Shown here piece after piece: positions 1 through 8,552 of a DNA stretch of 32,849 nucleotides. Source of the stretch: Candidatus Kuenenia stuttgartensis (lineage in GTDB: Bacteria; Planctomycetota; Planctomycetia; Pirellulales; UBA1268); NCBI GenBank assembly GCA_945865325.1, contig CAMBFA010000026.1, positions 1-32,849 on the forward strand, written 5' to 3'. Under the pieces are notes generated by a model that saw only the letters and a list, made by a program, of their open reading frames with translations, was not told where the DNA came from and searched no databases. Position 1 is the first letter of the stretch, and every line of letters starts with the position of its first letter. Position numbers and translations under genes: made by a program.

Positions 1-2
1 GG

Positions 3-515
3 GGCCGGTTCCCCGATGCGGCTTCGCTCCCGAGCGACGAGCTGATCTTCGCCACCAAGGATCGCCCTGCCCGGCAGAGCATCGCCGCGGCCCTCGGCCC
101 CTATTCGGAGAACAACCGCAACATCTTCAAATGCCCCTCCGACATCCACTTCTTCCAGAAGTCGGCCCGGGCGATGGAACGATTCAAAAGCGACCTTGCC
201 GCCATCGGTAAATCGCTCGCCGATGCCCCGCCGGAATACCAGTCGCTCCCCTACGAAGGAACGAGTTACGAATATCCTGAATGGCGGCTCGCCAACCTCA
301 CCCGGGAGGAGGCGATGAGCTTCGGGGGCGTGCAAGGGGGCACGTCGAAGCTGTGGGTGTTGTTTGAGTTCGATGCGTTCCATGGTGGCGGTGTCGGATT
401 CGCCTCTGGGGAGGAGGCCGCCTTCAACGGCGCCAATCCCAACGCCCCCCGCAGGCCGCCGCAGGATGGCGCCCGCAACTATCTCTTCCTCGACGGGCAC
501 GTTGACAATCTCTGA
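3..515 (+). CDS. DUF1559 / H-X9-DG-type pilin-like protein, 3' part
   Basis: The gene starts outside the window, and the frame is open from base 3 to the TGA at 513-515, giving about 170 residues. The C-terminus ends NYLFLDGHVDNL, the tail of the planctomycete pilin-like family (DUF1559, prepilin-type processing-associated H-X9-DG domain), in which an aromatic-rich strand closes with DGHV. A CPSD motif followed by a Phe/Lys-rich stretch lies upstream, also usual for the family. The N-terminal prepilin cleavage site and helix are missing from view. Family members are thought to be exported pseudopilin-like proteins; no substrate is known. The next gene starts 27 bp downstream in the same direction, so the two are probably co-transcribed. 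The family call is fairly sure; the function is unknown. Confidence 0.75.
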   Translation, partial: GRFPDAASLPSDELIFATKDRPARQSIAAALGPYSENNRNIFKCPSDIHFFQKSARAMERFKSDLAAIGKSLADAPPEYQSLPYEGTSYEYPEWRLANLTREEAMSFGGVQGGTSKLWVLFEFDAFHGGGVGFASGEEAAFNGANPNAPRRPPQDGARNYLFLDGHVDNL

Positions 516-542
516 CCAGACATCCTTCCAGGGAATCCCCGC

Positions 543-1184
543 ATGAATCCCACGCTCCGCCGGTGGGGTGGCCGCACGCTCCTTGCCGTGGTCGCCCTGT
601 TCCTCATCGCCTGGCTCGGTGGCTGGGTCCGCTTCACCACCGATCCGCGTCTGGCCGAGGTCCTCGCGATGCAGCGGGAGGTTGACCGCTTGGTGGCGGC
701 CGACGGCGGCCCGAAGACCGAGGCGGAGGCGAGGGTGATCGCCGATGCGTGGGGGAAGATCAGGGAAAAAACCGAAGCGCTCCCCCCCAGGCTGCGCGGA
801 CAGGCGGCCGCGGCGGGGTGGGCCACCGCGGAGGCTGGCAGACGTCGAGCCATGGACCAGTTCTTCGCCACACCCCCGGCCGAGAGGAAGGCCGAGCTCG
901 ACCGACAGATCAAGAGCGAGAGACTGATCGGGGGAGCGCTGGCTGCCGCGGCCGCGACCCGGTCCCAAGCGCCGGCTCCTGCAGCACCCTCCGCAGGGCA
1001 GGCGGGGGGTGCTGCAGGAGCGCAGACGGGAGGCGGCAGCGCTTCGCCGCAGGGCCCGAGCGAGGATTCCCGCAACGCCGGCCGCAAGGGGGTGATCGAC
1101 AACACCAGCTCATCGCAGCGGGCCCGGTTCTTCGAGTATCAGCGGGCCCGCAATGAGCGTCGCAAGGCGACCGCAGGACGGTGA
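543..1184 (+). CDS. Membrane-anchored hypothetical protein
   Basis: A 213-residue protein that I do not recognise. Residues 11-30 form one hydrophobic helix (TLLAVVALFLIAWLGGW) after a short Arg-containing N-terminus, so it is probably an inner-membrane anchored protein with its bulk on the far side. The rest is charged and helical with Arg/Glu-rich stretches, then an Ala/Gly/Ser/Pro-rich linker at about 135-170 and a basic tail. The start is supported by AGGGA eight bases upstream of the ATG at 543. It follows the H-X9-DG pilin-like gene by 27 bp. In planctomycetes such pilin-like genes are often followed by small lineage-specific proteins, so a shared transcript is likely. No catalytic motif is visible. 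Confidence 0.7.
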   Translation: MNPTLRRWGGRTLLAVVALFLIAWLGGWVRFTTDPRLAEVLAMQREVDRLVAADGGPKTEAEARVIADAWGKIREKTEALPPRLRGQAAAAGWATAEAGRRRAMDQFFATPPAERKAELDRQIKSERLIGGALAAAAATRSQAPAPAAPSAGQAGGAAGAQTGGGSASPQGPSEDSRNAGRKGVIDNTSSSQRARFFEYQRARNERRKATAGR

Positions 1185-1242
1185 TGCCAACATCCTGTCA
1201 TTCCAGCTACGATCCTGCTCTCCCTTCGGACCTGCCCCTGGA

Positions 1243-2970
1243 ATGGAATCGATGAGCCCCCCTGCCGATCCCCGTCGCCACGATCTCGATGCCCTCCGCG
1301 CCGTGGCGATGCTCCTCGGCATCCTCCTCCACGCCAGCCTCGCCTACGTCCCGGGCATCCCCTGGCCGGTACAGGACACGCAGCCGGCCCCCTGGCTCGG
1401 GCTGCTGTTTCTCGCGATCCATGGCTTCCGGATGCCGTTGTTTTTCCTCGTCAGCGGCTTCTTCACGGCCATGCTCTGGAAGAAACGCGGTGCCACGGCG
1501 ATGCTCGCGCAGCGTTACCAGCGAGTTTTCGTCCCCTTGGTCCTCGGTTTTTGCACCCTGCTTCCCCTCTTCGACTGGGTGATGACGCACCCACCCGGTA
1601 GCGCCGCCGCCGGCGCACCGACGGTGCCCGCTGGGCCTACCTCGCCACTGACCACGCTGATCCGGACCAGGGATGCCGCCGGTGTTGCTGCGGCGCTCGC
1701 GGCCGGCGCCGACGCTACCGGGATCGACGCCGAGTTCCGGATGCCACTGATCACGCTCGCAGCCCTCGTCGGCGACGTCGACTCGACCCGGGCGCTCCTT
1801 GACGCCGGCGCCAATGCAGAAGCCCTCGGTAGCGACGGCCGCACGCCCCTCCACGCCGCCGCTTTCGCCGGCCGCCTGCCGGTCGTCGAGCTCCTCCTCA
1901 ACGCCGGCGCCGATCCACAAAGGCGGGGACCGGCAGGAGACAGCCCGCTCGACTCGACGAAGGCCGACGCCGGCACCACCGCCTTCATCGCCGGTCTACT
2001 CCAACTCGAGTTCGCGCCCCCCGAGACCCTCCGCACCGATCGTGATGCCATCCGCGCGCTCCTCGCCTCCCGTACCGGCGAATCGACCGACATGCCCGTG
2101 CCTCCCCCGCCCGATCTGCTCACGCGAGCCCGCAATGCCTACCGCGACTTTCTTCTCTCACCACAATTCTTCGTCCCTCTGCCGCTCGATCCGTCGCCGC
2201 AGTCGCTGCTCACCGGCATGACGCTCAACTATCTGTGGTTTCTCATGTTTCTCTGCTGGCTCGCCGTCGGCTTTGCCGCGGTCGCCGCGCTCGCCACAAG
2301 CCTCCGCCTCCCCTCCCCGCCGGGCTGGCTCGTCACCTCCCCCGCGGCCCTCCTCTGGACGGTACCGCTGACACTCCTCCCACAGCTCTTCATGGGGCTG
2401 TTCGCGCCAGGCTTCGGCCCCGACACCTCCGCCGGGCTCCTCCCCCAGCCGCATGTGCTCGCTTATTACGCGATCTTCTTCGGCTATGGAGCGCTGTTGT
2501 TTCTCGCCGAACAGCGGGCGGACAACGACGTCGAAAGCGTCGGGCGACGCTGGCTGGTGCCGTTGCTCGTCGCGCTTTTGATCTGCTTCCCCGTCGGTGT
2601 CGCCACGATGCCGTTCCCGGCAGCTGGAGCCTTGCCGCAGGCGCTCTACGCCTGGCTGATGAGCTTTGCCGCGATCGGCTTCTTCCGCTGGCTCGTGCCG
2701 GCGGAGAGCCGCATGTGGCGCTACCTCTCCGACTCGGCTTACTGGCTCTACCTCGCCCACATGCCGGTGGTGATCCTGCTCCAGCAAACCTCGCGCGGCT
2801 GGCCCTTGCCCGGCGTGCTCAAGTTTCTCTTTGTGACGACGCTTGCCACCGCGATCCTCCTGGTGAGCTACCAACTCCTCGTCCGCCACACGCCGCTAGG
2901 TCTGCTCCTCAACGGCCCGCGGCCGCGTCACCCTCCGGCGAGCCGCGCCGCGATCCGTTCGGTGTCGTAG
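1243..2970 (+). CDS. Acyltransferase-3 membrane protein with inserted ankyrin repeats
   Basis: A 575-residue integral membrane protein. The N-terminus carries the acyltransferase-3 signature: [10 protein letters not shown] followed by a helix with the conserved His at residue 30, then helices at about 51-78 and 97-113. After these three helices a soluble insert of about 200 residues interrupts the membrane domain. Residues about 137-255 read as three to four ankyrin repeats ([20 protein letters not shown], then [20 protein letters not shown]). Several more helices follow from about 327 onward. The family moves acyl or succinyl groups onto sugars or glycans at the cytoplasmic membrane. The frame stays open upstream to 1153, but that stretch overlaps the previous gene and lacks conserved sequence, so I start at 1243 (1252 is also possible). 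The 3' end overlaps the opposite-strand dehydratase by 43 bp. Confidence 0.85.
   Translation: MESMSPPADPRRHDLDALRAVAMLLGILLHASLAYVPGIPWPVQDTQPAPWLGLLFLAIHGFRMPLFFLVSGFFTAMLWKKRGATAMLAQRYQRVFVPLVLGFCTLLPLFDWVMTHPPGSAAAGAPTVPAGPTSPLTTLIRTRDAAGVAAALAAGADATGIDAEFRMPLITLAALVGDVDSTRALLDAGANAEALGSDGRTPLHAAAFAGRLPVVELLLNAGADPQRRGPAGDSPLDSTKADAGTTAFIAGLLQLEFAPPETLRTDRDAIRALLASRTGESTDMPVPPPPDLLTRARNAYRDFLLSPQFFVPLPLDPSPQSLLTGMTLNYLWFLMFLCWLAVGFAAVAALATSLRLPSPPGWLVTSPAALLWTVPLTLLPQLFMGLFAPGFGPDTSAGLLPQPHVLAYYAIFFGYGALLFLAEQRADNDVESVGRRWLVPLLVALLICFPVGVATMPFPAAGALPQALYAWLMSFAAIGFFRWLVPAESRMWRYLSDSAYWLYLAHMPVVILLQQTSRGWPLPGVLKFLFVTTLATAILLVSYQLLVRHTPLGLLLNGPRPRHPPASRAAIRSVS
1651..2008 (+). other. Ankyrin-repeat insert inside the acyltransferase
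   Basis: This stretch encodes three recognisable ankyrin units and a degenerate fourth: a first unit with [11 protein letters not shown], a second with [16 protein letters not shown], and a third beginning [10 protein letters not shown] and ending [10 protein letters not shown]. They lie between membrane helix 3 and the next hydrophobic segment, so they form a loop domain on one face of the membrane. The insert is in frame and undisturbed. A role in binding a protein partner is inferred from what ankyrin repeats generally do. Confidence 0.8.
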
Positions 2971-4901
2971 ATGCAGCCGCGCCAGGTACCGCCGCTGGCT
3001 GATTGAAGAATGGCCCAGAGCTTCGTGTCGTCGGGGAGGTGGGGATCGGGGGTGAGATCGGGGCGGGAGGGTCGCCGGGCCAGTTCAAGGGCCCCTTCTT
3101 CAGCGCTCGATGGCCCTGCGTCATGGCCCGCCCAATCGACCAGATCGATCGAGCCGCTGACGCTCCCGGTATCGATCACGATCCGGACGAGGTCCCCATC
3201 GACGAGCTTGCCGATCGGGCCCCCGGCGAGCCCCTCGGGGCCGACATGGCCGATGCAGGCCCCGGTGGAGACGCCGGAGAAGCGGGCATCGGTGATCAGC
3301 GCCACCCGGTTGCCCCCGGGGATCTGTTTCAGGGCACTGGTCACCTGATAGGTCTCCTCCATCCCCGTTCCCATCGGGCCGACGCCGGCGAGGATCATGA
3401 CGTCGCCGGCGACGATCCGCCCACCTTTCAGCGCGGCGATGGCAGCGCGTTCGCTCGTGAACACCCGCGCCGGCCCCTCATGACGATAGATGCCGTCGGC
3501 GCCGATGACGCTCGGATCGATCGCCGTCGCCTTGACCACAGAGCCTTCCGGGGCGAGGTTGCCACGCGGGAAGGCGAGCGTCCGCTTCAGCCCGGCCCGG
3601 GCTGCCTTCTCCGGCGCCAGAATGACGTCGTCCGGATCGACCCCGTCGAGCTCGGTCAGGAGCGTTCGGAACCGGCGGCGGCGCTCGCTCGTCCGCCACC
3701 AGTCGAGGGTCTCGGTCACCGTCCAGCCCGAGACGGTCCGCGCTGAGCCGTCAATGAGGCCGAGGGCGTCGAGATGGAGCATCACCTCCGGCACGCCACC
3801 GGCGAGGAACACGCGCACGGTCGGATGATGGACAGGCCCATTGGGAAGAACACTGACGAGCCGCGGCACGGTGGAATTGACTTCGATCCAGTCATCGACC
3901 GTCGGCAGCGGAATCCCGGCGGCGTGGGCGAAGGCGGGGATGTGAAGAAGGAGATTCGTCGACCCGCCGAAGGCCGCATGGACCACCATCGCGTTGCGCA
4001 GGGCCGCGGGGGTGAGGATGTCGCGCGTCGTTGATCCGGTCTCGGCCAGCGACACCAGCGCCCGCGCCGACCGGACGGCAAGGTCGCGCCACACCGGCTG
4101 CCCCGAGGGAACCAGCGCCGCATGGGGGAGCGTGAGGCCGAGGGCCTCCGCCACCACCTGCGCCGTCGCCGCCGTGCCGAGGAATTGGCACCCGCCGCCA
4201 GGGGTGGCGCAGGCCCGGCAGCCGAGATCGGCCGCCTCCTCCAGCGTAATCAGGCCGAGGCTGTAGCGCGCCCCGATCGTCTGGATCTTCCCGGCGTCTT
4301 CGCCGCTTTGTGGCGGGAGCGTGACGCCGCCTGGGACGATCACGCCGGGGAGATCAGGGAGCCCGCACAGCGCCATGAGCATCGCCGGAAGGCCCTTGTC
4401 GCAGGTGGCGATCCCGAGCACGCCGCGCCGCAGCGGCAGCGACCGGGCGAGGCGCCGCAGCACCGTGGCGGCGTCGTTGCGGTAGGGGAGGCTGTCGAAC
4501 ATCCCGGTCGTTCCCTGGCTACGGCCGTCACAGGGATCGGAACAGAAGCCGGCGAAGGGGACCTTGCCGAGCCGGCGCAACTCCTCCGCAGCCGCTTCGA
4601 CGAGGAGCCCGATCTCCCAGTGGCCGGTGTGGTACCCGAGAGCAACAGGCCGGCCATCGGGGGCGCGCACGCCCCCCTGCGTGGAAAGGATCAGAAATTG
4701 CGGATCGGCCGATCCCGCGGCCGCCCATCCCATGCCGACGTTCTGCGACAGCCCGAACAGATCCCCCGAGGGGGCGTGCCGGAGCATCTCATCGGTGAGC
4801 GGCAGCGCTCCAGATGGCCCCTCCGCCGCCGAGGCGACGGCGTAGACATCGGCGGCAACGGGGCCGTGGGGATCTGACCGCGATGACGATTGACTCTCCA
4901 A
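2928..4901 (-). CDS. yjhG: YjhG/YagF-type sugar-acid (D-xylonate) dehydratase
   Basis: A 657-residue member of the IlvD/Edd dehydratase superfamily that follows the E. coli YjhG/YagF type almost end to end (that family is about 655 residues). Recalled shared blocks include [74 protein letters not shown] and [20 protein letters not shown]. Cys124, Cys167 and Cys238 sit where the superfamily binds its iron-sulfur cluster. These enzymes remove water from D-xylonate to give 2-keto-3-deoxy-D-xylonate. The frame is open to 5021, but the conserved region begins near 4901, where a TTG has AGGAGAG five bases upstream (4907-4913), so I take TTG as the start. The aldehyde dehydrogenase and FAH-family genes at 10185-12711 would complete the route. 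Substrate stereochemistry cannot be read from sequence. Confidence 0.9.
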   Translation of the reverse strand: MESQSSSRSDPHGPVAADVYAVASAAEGPSGALPLTDEMLRHAPSGDLFGLSQNVGMGWAAAGSADPQFLILSTQGGVRAPDGRPVALGYHTGHWEIGLLVEAAAEELRRLGKVPFAGFCSDPCDGRSQGTTGMFDSLPYRNDAATVLRRLARSLPLRRGVLGIATCDKGLPAMLMALCGLPDLPGVIVPGGVTLPPQSGEDAGKIQTIGARYSLGLITLEEAADLGCRACATPGGGCQFLGTAATAQVVAEALGLTLPHAALVPSGQPVWRDLAVRSARALVSLAETGSTTRDILTPAALRNAMVVHAAFGGSTNLLLHIPAFAHAAGIPLPTVDDWIEVNSTVPRLVSVLPNGPVHHPTVRVFLAGGVPEVMLHLDALGLIDGSARTVSGWTVTETLDWWRTSERRRRFRTLLTELDGVDPDDVILAPEKAARAGLKRTLAFPRGNLAPEGSVVKATAIDPSVIGADGIYRHEGPARVFTSERAAIAALKGGRIVAGDVMILAGVGPMGTGMEETYQVTSALKQIPGGNRVALITDARFSGVSTGACIGHVGPEGLAGGPIGKLVDGDLVRIVIDTGSVSGSIDLVDWAGHDAGPSSAEEGALELARRPSRPDLTPDPHLPDDTKLWAILQSASGGTWRGCIYDTERIAARLAGG

Positions 4902-4906
4902 CGGTT

Positions 4907-4913
4907 CTCTCCT
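4907..4913 (-). promoter_or_regulatory. Ribosome-binding site fixing a TTG start
   Basis: On the minus strand AGGAGAG lies five bases before TTG at 4901. No ATG or GTG in this frame lies near the start of homology, and the next in-frame Met codons upstream would add 23 to 40 unconserved residues. The site therefore decides the start of the dehydratase. Confidence 0.7.
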
Positions 4914-5136
4914 CGAGCACGGATGATGATCCCGACCATTGCGACCTGTCGCCTTCGACAGCCCTGCCATCGCCACCGCGGCGTACCATCCGCCCACCGG
5001 CGTTCGATGACAGACCCGCAAGCTACCTCACGGTGATGAAAGTGGGAGCTTTACCAAAAAAATGTAGGTTGCACTCATAGAAGTCGGTCACACAACACGT
5101 CTCCCTCCGCATCCAGCCTGTCAGGAACTCACCGTC
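4914..5136. promoter_or_regulatory. Divergent intergenic region, dehydratase / RTX protein
   Basis: About 220 bp separate the divergent dehydratase and RTX-protein starts. The stretch around 5035-5080 is markedly richer in A and T than its surroundings (it contains an A7 run at 5056-5062), which suits promoters for one or both genes. I do not see a -35/-10 pair good enough to name. The RTX gene has AGGAA nine bases before its ATG. Confidence 0.4.
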
Positions 5137-6336
5137 ATGTCCACGCCCCGTCGCCTTTCAGCGCTCCGTCGGAAGCCGTTCCACCCCCGCCCGATCGAAT
5201 CGCGGCTCCTCTGCGAGTCGCTTGAGGGCCGGATCGTTCTCACGGCCGGCATCGGCCTCGACGCGACGACCGGGATCCTCAGGATCATGGGCTCCGAAAC
5301 GGCCGACGTGTCGGTCGTCCGCTACGACGGCGTCAACGTCGTGGCCACGATCAGCAACGCCGCGGGGACGACGACCCGCTCGTACAAGTCCTCCGACGTG
5401 AGGGCGATCACCTTTGCCGGCTACGCCGGTGACGACTTCTTCACCAACAACACCGCCATCCCAAGCACGGCTCTCGGCGGGGCCGGGAACGATAAACTCC
5501 GCGGCGGCTCCGGCAAGGACACGCTCATGGGCGGGGATGGCAACGACAAACTCCAGGGCAACAAGGGAGATGACACCCTCCAGGGAGCGGCCGGCAACGA
5601 CACCGAGATCGGTGGCGCCGGCATCGACACCCTCTACGGCGGACTCGGTGATGACTCGCTCTCCGGCGCGGCTGGCGATGACACGTTAAACGGCGGCAGC
5701 GGCGACGACTGGCTCGAGGGCGGTGCCGGCAATGACAGCGCCAGCGGCGACGACGGCAACGACGTCCAATACGGCGGGACCGGCAATGATTCGATGAAAG
5801 GCGGCAACGGCCACGACCTGCTGTACGGCGACGACGGCCTCGACACGGTCGAGGGGGAGGCGGGTGACGACCGGCTCGACGGCGGCAGCGGAGACGACTC
5901 GCTCCGGGGTGGCATCGGGGACGACACGAGTGTCGATGCCGAAGACAACCTCGATGATGTCGAGGGAACCGAGCAGGAGGACTCGGATGACCAGCGGCAC
6001 GGTATTGCCGTCACGGCCGTCGGCGTGTCGTTCGACACCTCCGGCAGCGCCCAGATCACCGGCAGCCTCGCCGACAAGAGAGAGCGGCAGTACTTCACAT
6101 TCCAGGCCGCGGCCGCCGGCCAACTGTCGATCGGACTTCTTCCCGGGAGCAACGGAGGGTGGGCGAAACTTTCGCTCTACAACGCCAACGGGCTTGAGAT
6201 GATCGAACTCGACCCGTCGTCGCGGCCCCGGTCGACCGCAGTCGTTGCGGTGGTGGCTGGCACGAGCTACACCCTCCGACTGCGGACGCCGGGCAAGTCG
6301 GCCGCCGACTTCACCGTCAATCTCAAGCTGGCCTGA
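5137..6336 (+). CDS. LEPR-XLL surface protein with RTX calcium-binding repeats
   Basis: A 399-residue exported-type protein. Near the N-terminus, residues 24-37 (LLCESLEGRIVLTA) match the planctomycete LEPR-XLL-type motif that replaces a classical signal peptide in many surface proteins. Residues 114-266 are seventeen nine-residue RTX repeats (GGxGxDxLx), which fold as a calcium-loaded beta-roll. Residues about 300-399 look like a PPC-type beta-sandwich (GSLADKRERQYFTFQA and a closing YTLRLRTPG). There is no visible enzyme domain, so an adhesive or structural role outside the cell is the best inference. An acidic Asp/Glu-rich linker at about 267-290 joins the repeats to the sandwich. It is transcribed alone and is followed by two hairpin terminators. 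Confidence 0.88.
   Translation: MSTPRRLSALRRKPFHPRPIESRLLCESLEGRIVLTAGIGLDATTGILRIMGSETADVSVVRYDGVNVVATISNAAGTTTRSYKSSDVRAITFAGYAGDDFFTNNTAIPSTALGGAGNDKLRGGSGKDTLMGGDGNDKLQGNKGDDTLQGAAGNDTEIGGAGIDTLYGGLGDDSLSGAAGDDTLNGGSGDDWLEGGAGNDSASGDDGNDVQYGGTGNDSMKGGNGHDLLYGDDGLDTVEGEAGDDRLDGGSGDDSLRGGIGDDTSVDAEDNLDDVEGTEQEDSDDQRHGIAVTAVGVSFDTSGSAQITGSLADKRERQYFTFQAAAAGQLSIGLLPGSNGGWAKLSLYNANGLEMIELDPSSRPRSTAVVAVVAGTSYTLRLRTPGKSAADFTVNLKLA
5476..5934 (+). repeat. 17 RTX nonapeptide repeats (27-bp period)
   Basis: Seventeen consecutive in-frame 27-bp units encode GGAGNDKLR, GGSGKDTLM, GGDGNDKLQ and so on to GGIGDDTSV. Positions 1, 2, 4 and 6 (G, G/A/D, G, D) are nearly fixed, as expected for calcium-binding beta-rolls. 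Codons vary between units, so the array is old and not a recent expansion. Confidence 0.9.
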
Positions 6337-6340
6337 TCCG

Positions 6341-6364
6341 GCCGGAGCCTGATCCGGCTTTTTT
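6341..6364 (+). terminator. Intrinsic terminator after the RTX gene
   Basis: GCCGGA at 6341-6346 pairs with TCCGGC at 6353-6358 across a 6-base loop and is followed at once by six T (6359-6364). It lies four bases after the stop codon. This is a standard rho-independent terminator shape. Confidence 0.75.
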
Positions 6365-6369
6365 CATCC

Positions 6370-6415
6370 CCGGGCGCCGTGGCGGAAGGCCGTCGCGGCG
6401 TCCGGGCGTTTTTTT
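6370..6415 (+). terminator. Second, tandem plus-strand terminator
   Basis: CCGGGCGCCG (6370-6379) pairs with CGGCGTCCGG (6396-6405) with one G-T pair, followed by GCG and seven T (6409-6415). The T run overlaps the stop codon of the opposite-strand transporter. It would stop transcripts that read through the first terminator toward the convergent operon. Confidence 0.5.
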
Positions 6416-7790
6416 ACTCGGCGACCAAGTCCATCCGCTCCGGATCGCCGTGATCCAGCGGCGTGACCGGATCGACCAGCAGCCAGCAGCAGGCGCCGAG
6501 AAGGCAAAAACCCGACGTGAGCAGGAAGGTGAGATTCCAGGTACCGACCGACGCGATCAGTCCCCCCAGGACCGTGCCGGATCGGTTGACCTGCTGATCG
6601 ATGATGATGCCGACCACCCAGGGCGAGACGAATCCGCCGAGATTGCCCATCATGTTCATCGCTCCGGAAAGCGACCCCACGCCGCGGCCGCCGATATCCA
6701 TGCAGGTCGTCCAGCATCCCGGCAGCGTCAGATCCATGGCGAAGCTCGCCAGGGAAATCAGCCCCACCGCCAAGTAGGGATCGGAGACCTTGGTCGAGGC
6801 GAAGAACAGGAGACTGGCCGCGGTCATCGCGCCAAAGCCGAGGCCGCGGCGCATCCTGCCAGGGCCGAAGCGGCGGACCAGCGGCGGCGTGATCCAGCCG
6901 GCGACAAACGCCCCCAGCCCACCGAGCGCTAGGGGCATCCCCGAAAGGAGCGCGCTTCCCTTGAGGTCGAAGCCACGGTCTTCGAGGAGGTATTTGGGGA
7001 ACCACGTGATGAAGAAGTACCAGGCGTAGCTCATGCAGAAGTACTGCCCGAACAGTGCCCACACCGTCGGGGAACGGCACATCGCCAGCCAGGGAATGTG
7101 CTTGTGGTCGTCGCCGGACGCCGCCCCGGCCGGGAGGAGAGCCGCTTCGGCGGCATTGACCTGGGGGTGATCGCGCGGGTCGTCGCGATACCACCAGTTG
7201 AAGGCGACCGCCCAGACGACGCCGACGACGCCGAAAATGAGGAACGCGGTTCGCCAATTCACCTGCTGGAGGAGGGCGTAGAGGAGCAGCGGCGTGATTG
7301 CCCCGCCCCACCGCGCCGAGAACCAGAGGATTCCCTGCGCCTGGGCGCGTTCGGAGGGGGGGAGCCAGCGCTTGAACGCCTTGGAGATGTTGGGGAAGCA
7401 GCCCGCCTCCCCGGCGCCGAACAGGAAACGGACAATGAGGAGCCCCGCAAAGCCGCCCACCCACCCGGTGGCCGCGGTGAAGAAGCTCCACCACAGGACG
7501 ATCCGCAGGATCACTTTCCGCGGGCCGATCCAGTCGCCCAGGTATCCACCCGGGATCTCGAACAGGGCGTAGGCGAGGGTGAAGGCGGAGAACACCTTCC
7601 CCATCTGGCTGTCGGTGAGCCCGAGATCCTTCTGCATCAGCGGCCCGGCGAGCGAGATGCAGACCCGATCGACGTACTGGAGGACGGCGAGCGACACGGC
7701 GAAGGCGACAACGAGCCAGCGCGTGTTCGTGGGGCGGTCGACCTCCCCGGGCTCCCCGGGCCGCTGGTACTTGAGGAAATTACGAAGCAC
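6414..7790 (-). CDS. MFS transporter, sugar-acid/anion type (ACS-like)
   Basis: A 458-residue transporter with about twelve hydrophobic helices. The first helix region reads LQYVDRVCISLAGPLMQKDLG, and GYLGDWIGPRKVI after helix 2 is the MFS loop motif. The pattern VLQYxDRxxIS plus the RFLFGAGEAGCFPNISKAF block is that of the anion:cation symporter group, which contains hexuronate, galactonate and glucarate carriers. The start is GTG at 7788-7790 with GGAG seven bases upstream. It is the last gene of the minus-strand operon, 36 bp after the DUF1080 gene. Context suggests it takes up the product released by the exported oxidoreductase and DUF1080 proteins, or a sugar acid for the dehydratases nearby. 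The substrate is not determined. Confidence 0.87.
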   Translation of the reverse strand: MLRNFLKYQRPGEPGEVDRPTNTRWLVVAFAVSLAVLQYVDRVCISLAGPLMQKDLGLTDSQMGKVFSAFTLAYALFEIPGGYLGDWIGPRKVILRIVLWWSFFTAATGWVGGFAGLLIVRFLFGAGEAGCFPNISKAFKRWLPPSERAQAQGILWFSARWGGAITPLLLYALLQQVNWRTAFLIFGVVGVVWAVAFNWWYRDDPRDHPQVNAAEAALLPAGAASGDDHKHIPWLAMCRSPTVWALFGQYFCMSYAWYFFITWFPKYLLEDRGFDLKGSALLSGMPLALGGLGAFVAGWITPPLVRRFGPGRMRRGLGFGAMTAASLLFFASTKVSDPYLAVGLISLASFAMDLTLPGCWTTCMDIGGRGVGSLSGAMNMMGNLGGFVSPWVVGIIIDQQVNRSGTVLGGLIASVGTWNLTFLLTSGFCLLGACCWLLVDPVTPLDHGDPERMDLVAE

Positions 7791-7826
7791 GGGGCATCTC
7801 CGGGAGGGGGGGCGACGGGCCGCTGA

Positions 7827-8552
7827 TCACTTCGCCGCGGTGGGAATCGGGCGGAGCTTGATGTTGCGGTACCAGCAATCGGAGCCATGGTCCTGGAGGC
7901 CGACGTATCCGCGGCGCGGATGATCCTTGTAAGCGACGTCAAACTTGTGCATCGAGCCATCGGGGCGACGATTCATCTCGGGCCACAAGTCGAGATCGAT
8001 GGCCGACACGGGGCGGCCATTGATGGCCACCTCGAGCTTCGGCCCGCGGCTCGTGACGAGCGCCGTGTTCCATTCGCCGGCTGGTTTCATCGGGTTGGCC
8101 GTCGGCTTGACGAGATCGTAGAAGGCGCCGGTGTCGTGGAAATCGGCGGTCGTGGAATCGTCGATGGCGATCTCGAGGCCGTTGAAGCCGACATCCTTGC
8201 CCGGTCGCGGCTCGAGGGGAAACGTGCGGACGAAGATCCCGCTGTTGCACTTCGGGCTGAGCTTGAACTCGAGGGCCAGCTCATAGTCGTCGAGCGGTTG
8301 TTCGTAGACGAGCATGTAGTCGCAGGGGTGGGGATTGAGGGCCCCGTCCTGGACATGGCTCTGCGGGAGCGGCTTCCCCTTCGGGCTCATCCACCCGGTC
8401 GTCGAGCGGCCGTCGAAGAGGAGCTGCCAGCCGGCAGCCTTCTCCGCCGCGGTGAGCTCAGGGTCGGCGGCCGAAGCCTGGCGAGCGCTGACTGCCCCGA
8501 GGAGGGCCCCGAGGAGGGCAACGTGGAATACGAGGTGTTGCATCTGGTTCAT
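7827..8552 (-). CDS. Exported DUF1080 (3-keto-disaccharide hydrolase-type) protein
   Basis: A 241-residue protein with a signal peptide (residues 1-29, ending AASA-type after a Leu/Ala-rich core) and one DUF1080 domain, a concanavalin-like beta-sandwich. Motifs seen are GWQLLFDGRSTTGW, DYELALEFKLSPKCNSGIFVRT and GYVGLQDHGSDCWYRNIKLRPI, all usual for the family. Members have been linked to hydrolysis of 3-keto-glycosides or to sugar binding. The ATG at 8552 overlaps the stop of the upstream oxidoreductase as ATGA, so translation is coupled. The frame is open further upstream to 8759, but that part lies inside the oxidoreductase gene and is not conserved. An oxidoreductase producing a 3-keto sugar next to this hydrolase makes functional sense. 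Confidence 0.87.
   Translation of the reverse strand: MNQMQHLVFHVALLGALLGAVSARQASAADPELTAAEKAAGWQLLFDGRSTTGWMSPKGKPLPQSHVQDGALNPHPCDYMLVYEQPLDDYELALEFKLSPKCNSGIFVRTFPLEPRPGKDVGFNGLEIAIDDSTTADFHDTGAFYDLVKPTANPMKPAGEWNTALVTSRGPKLEVAINGRPVSAIDLDLWPEMNRRPDGSMHKFDVAYKDHPRRGYVGLQDHGSDCWYRNIKLRPIPTAAK

Noticed and set aside
5476-5934. Regular 27-bp periodicity, considered as a CRISPR or minisatellite
   Set aside because: The period is in frame, the variation follows codon positions, and the product is a canonical RTX array.
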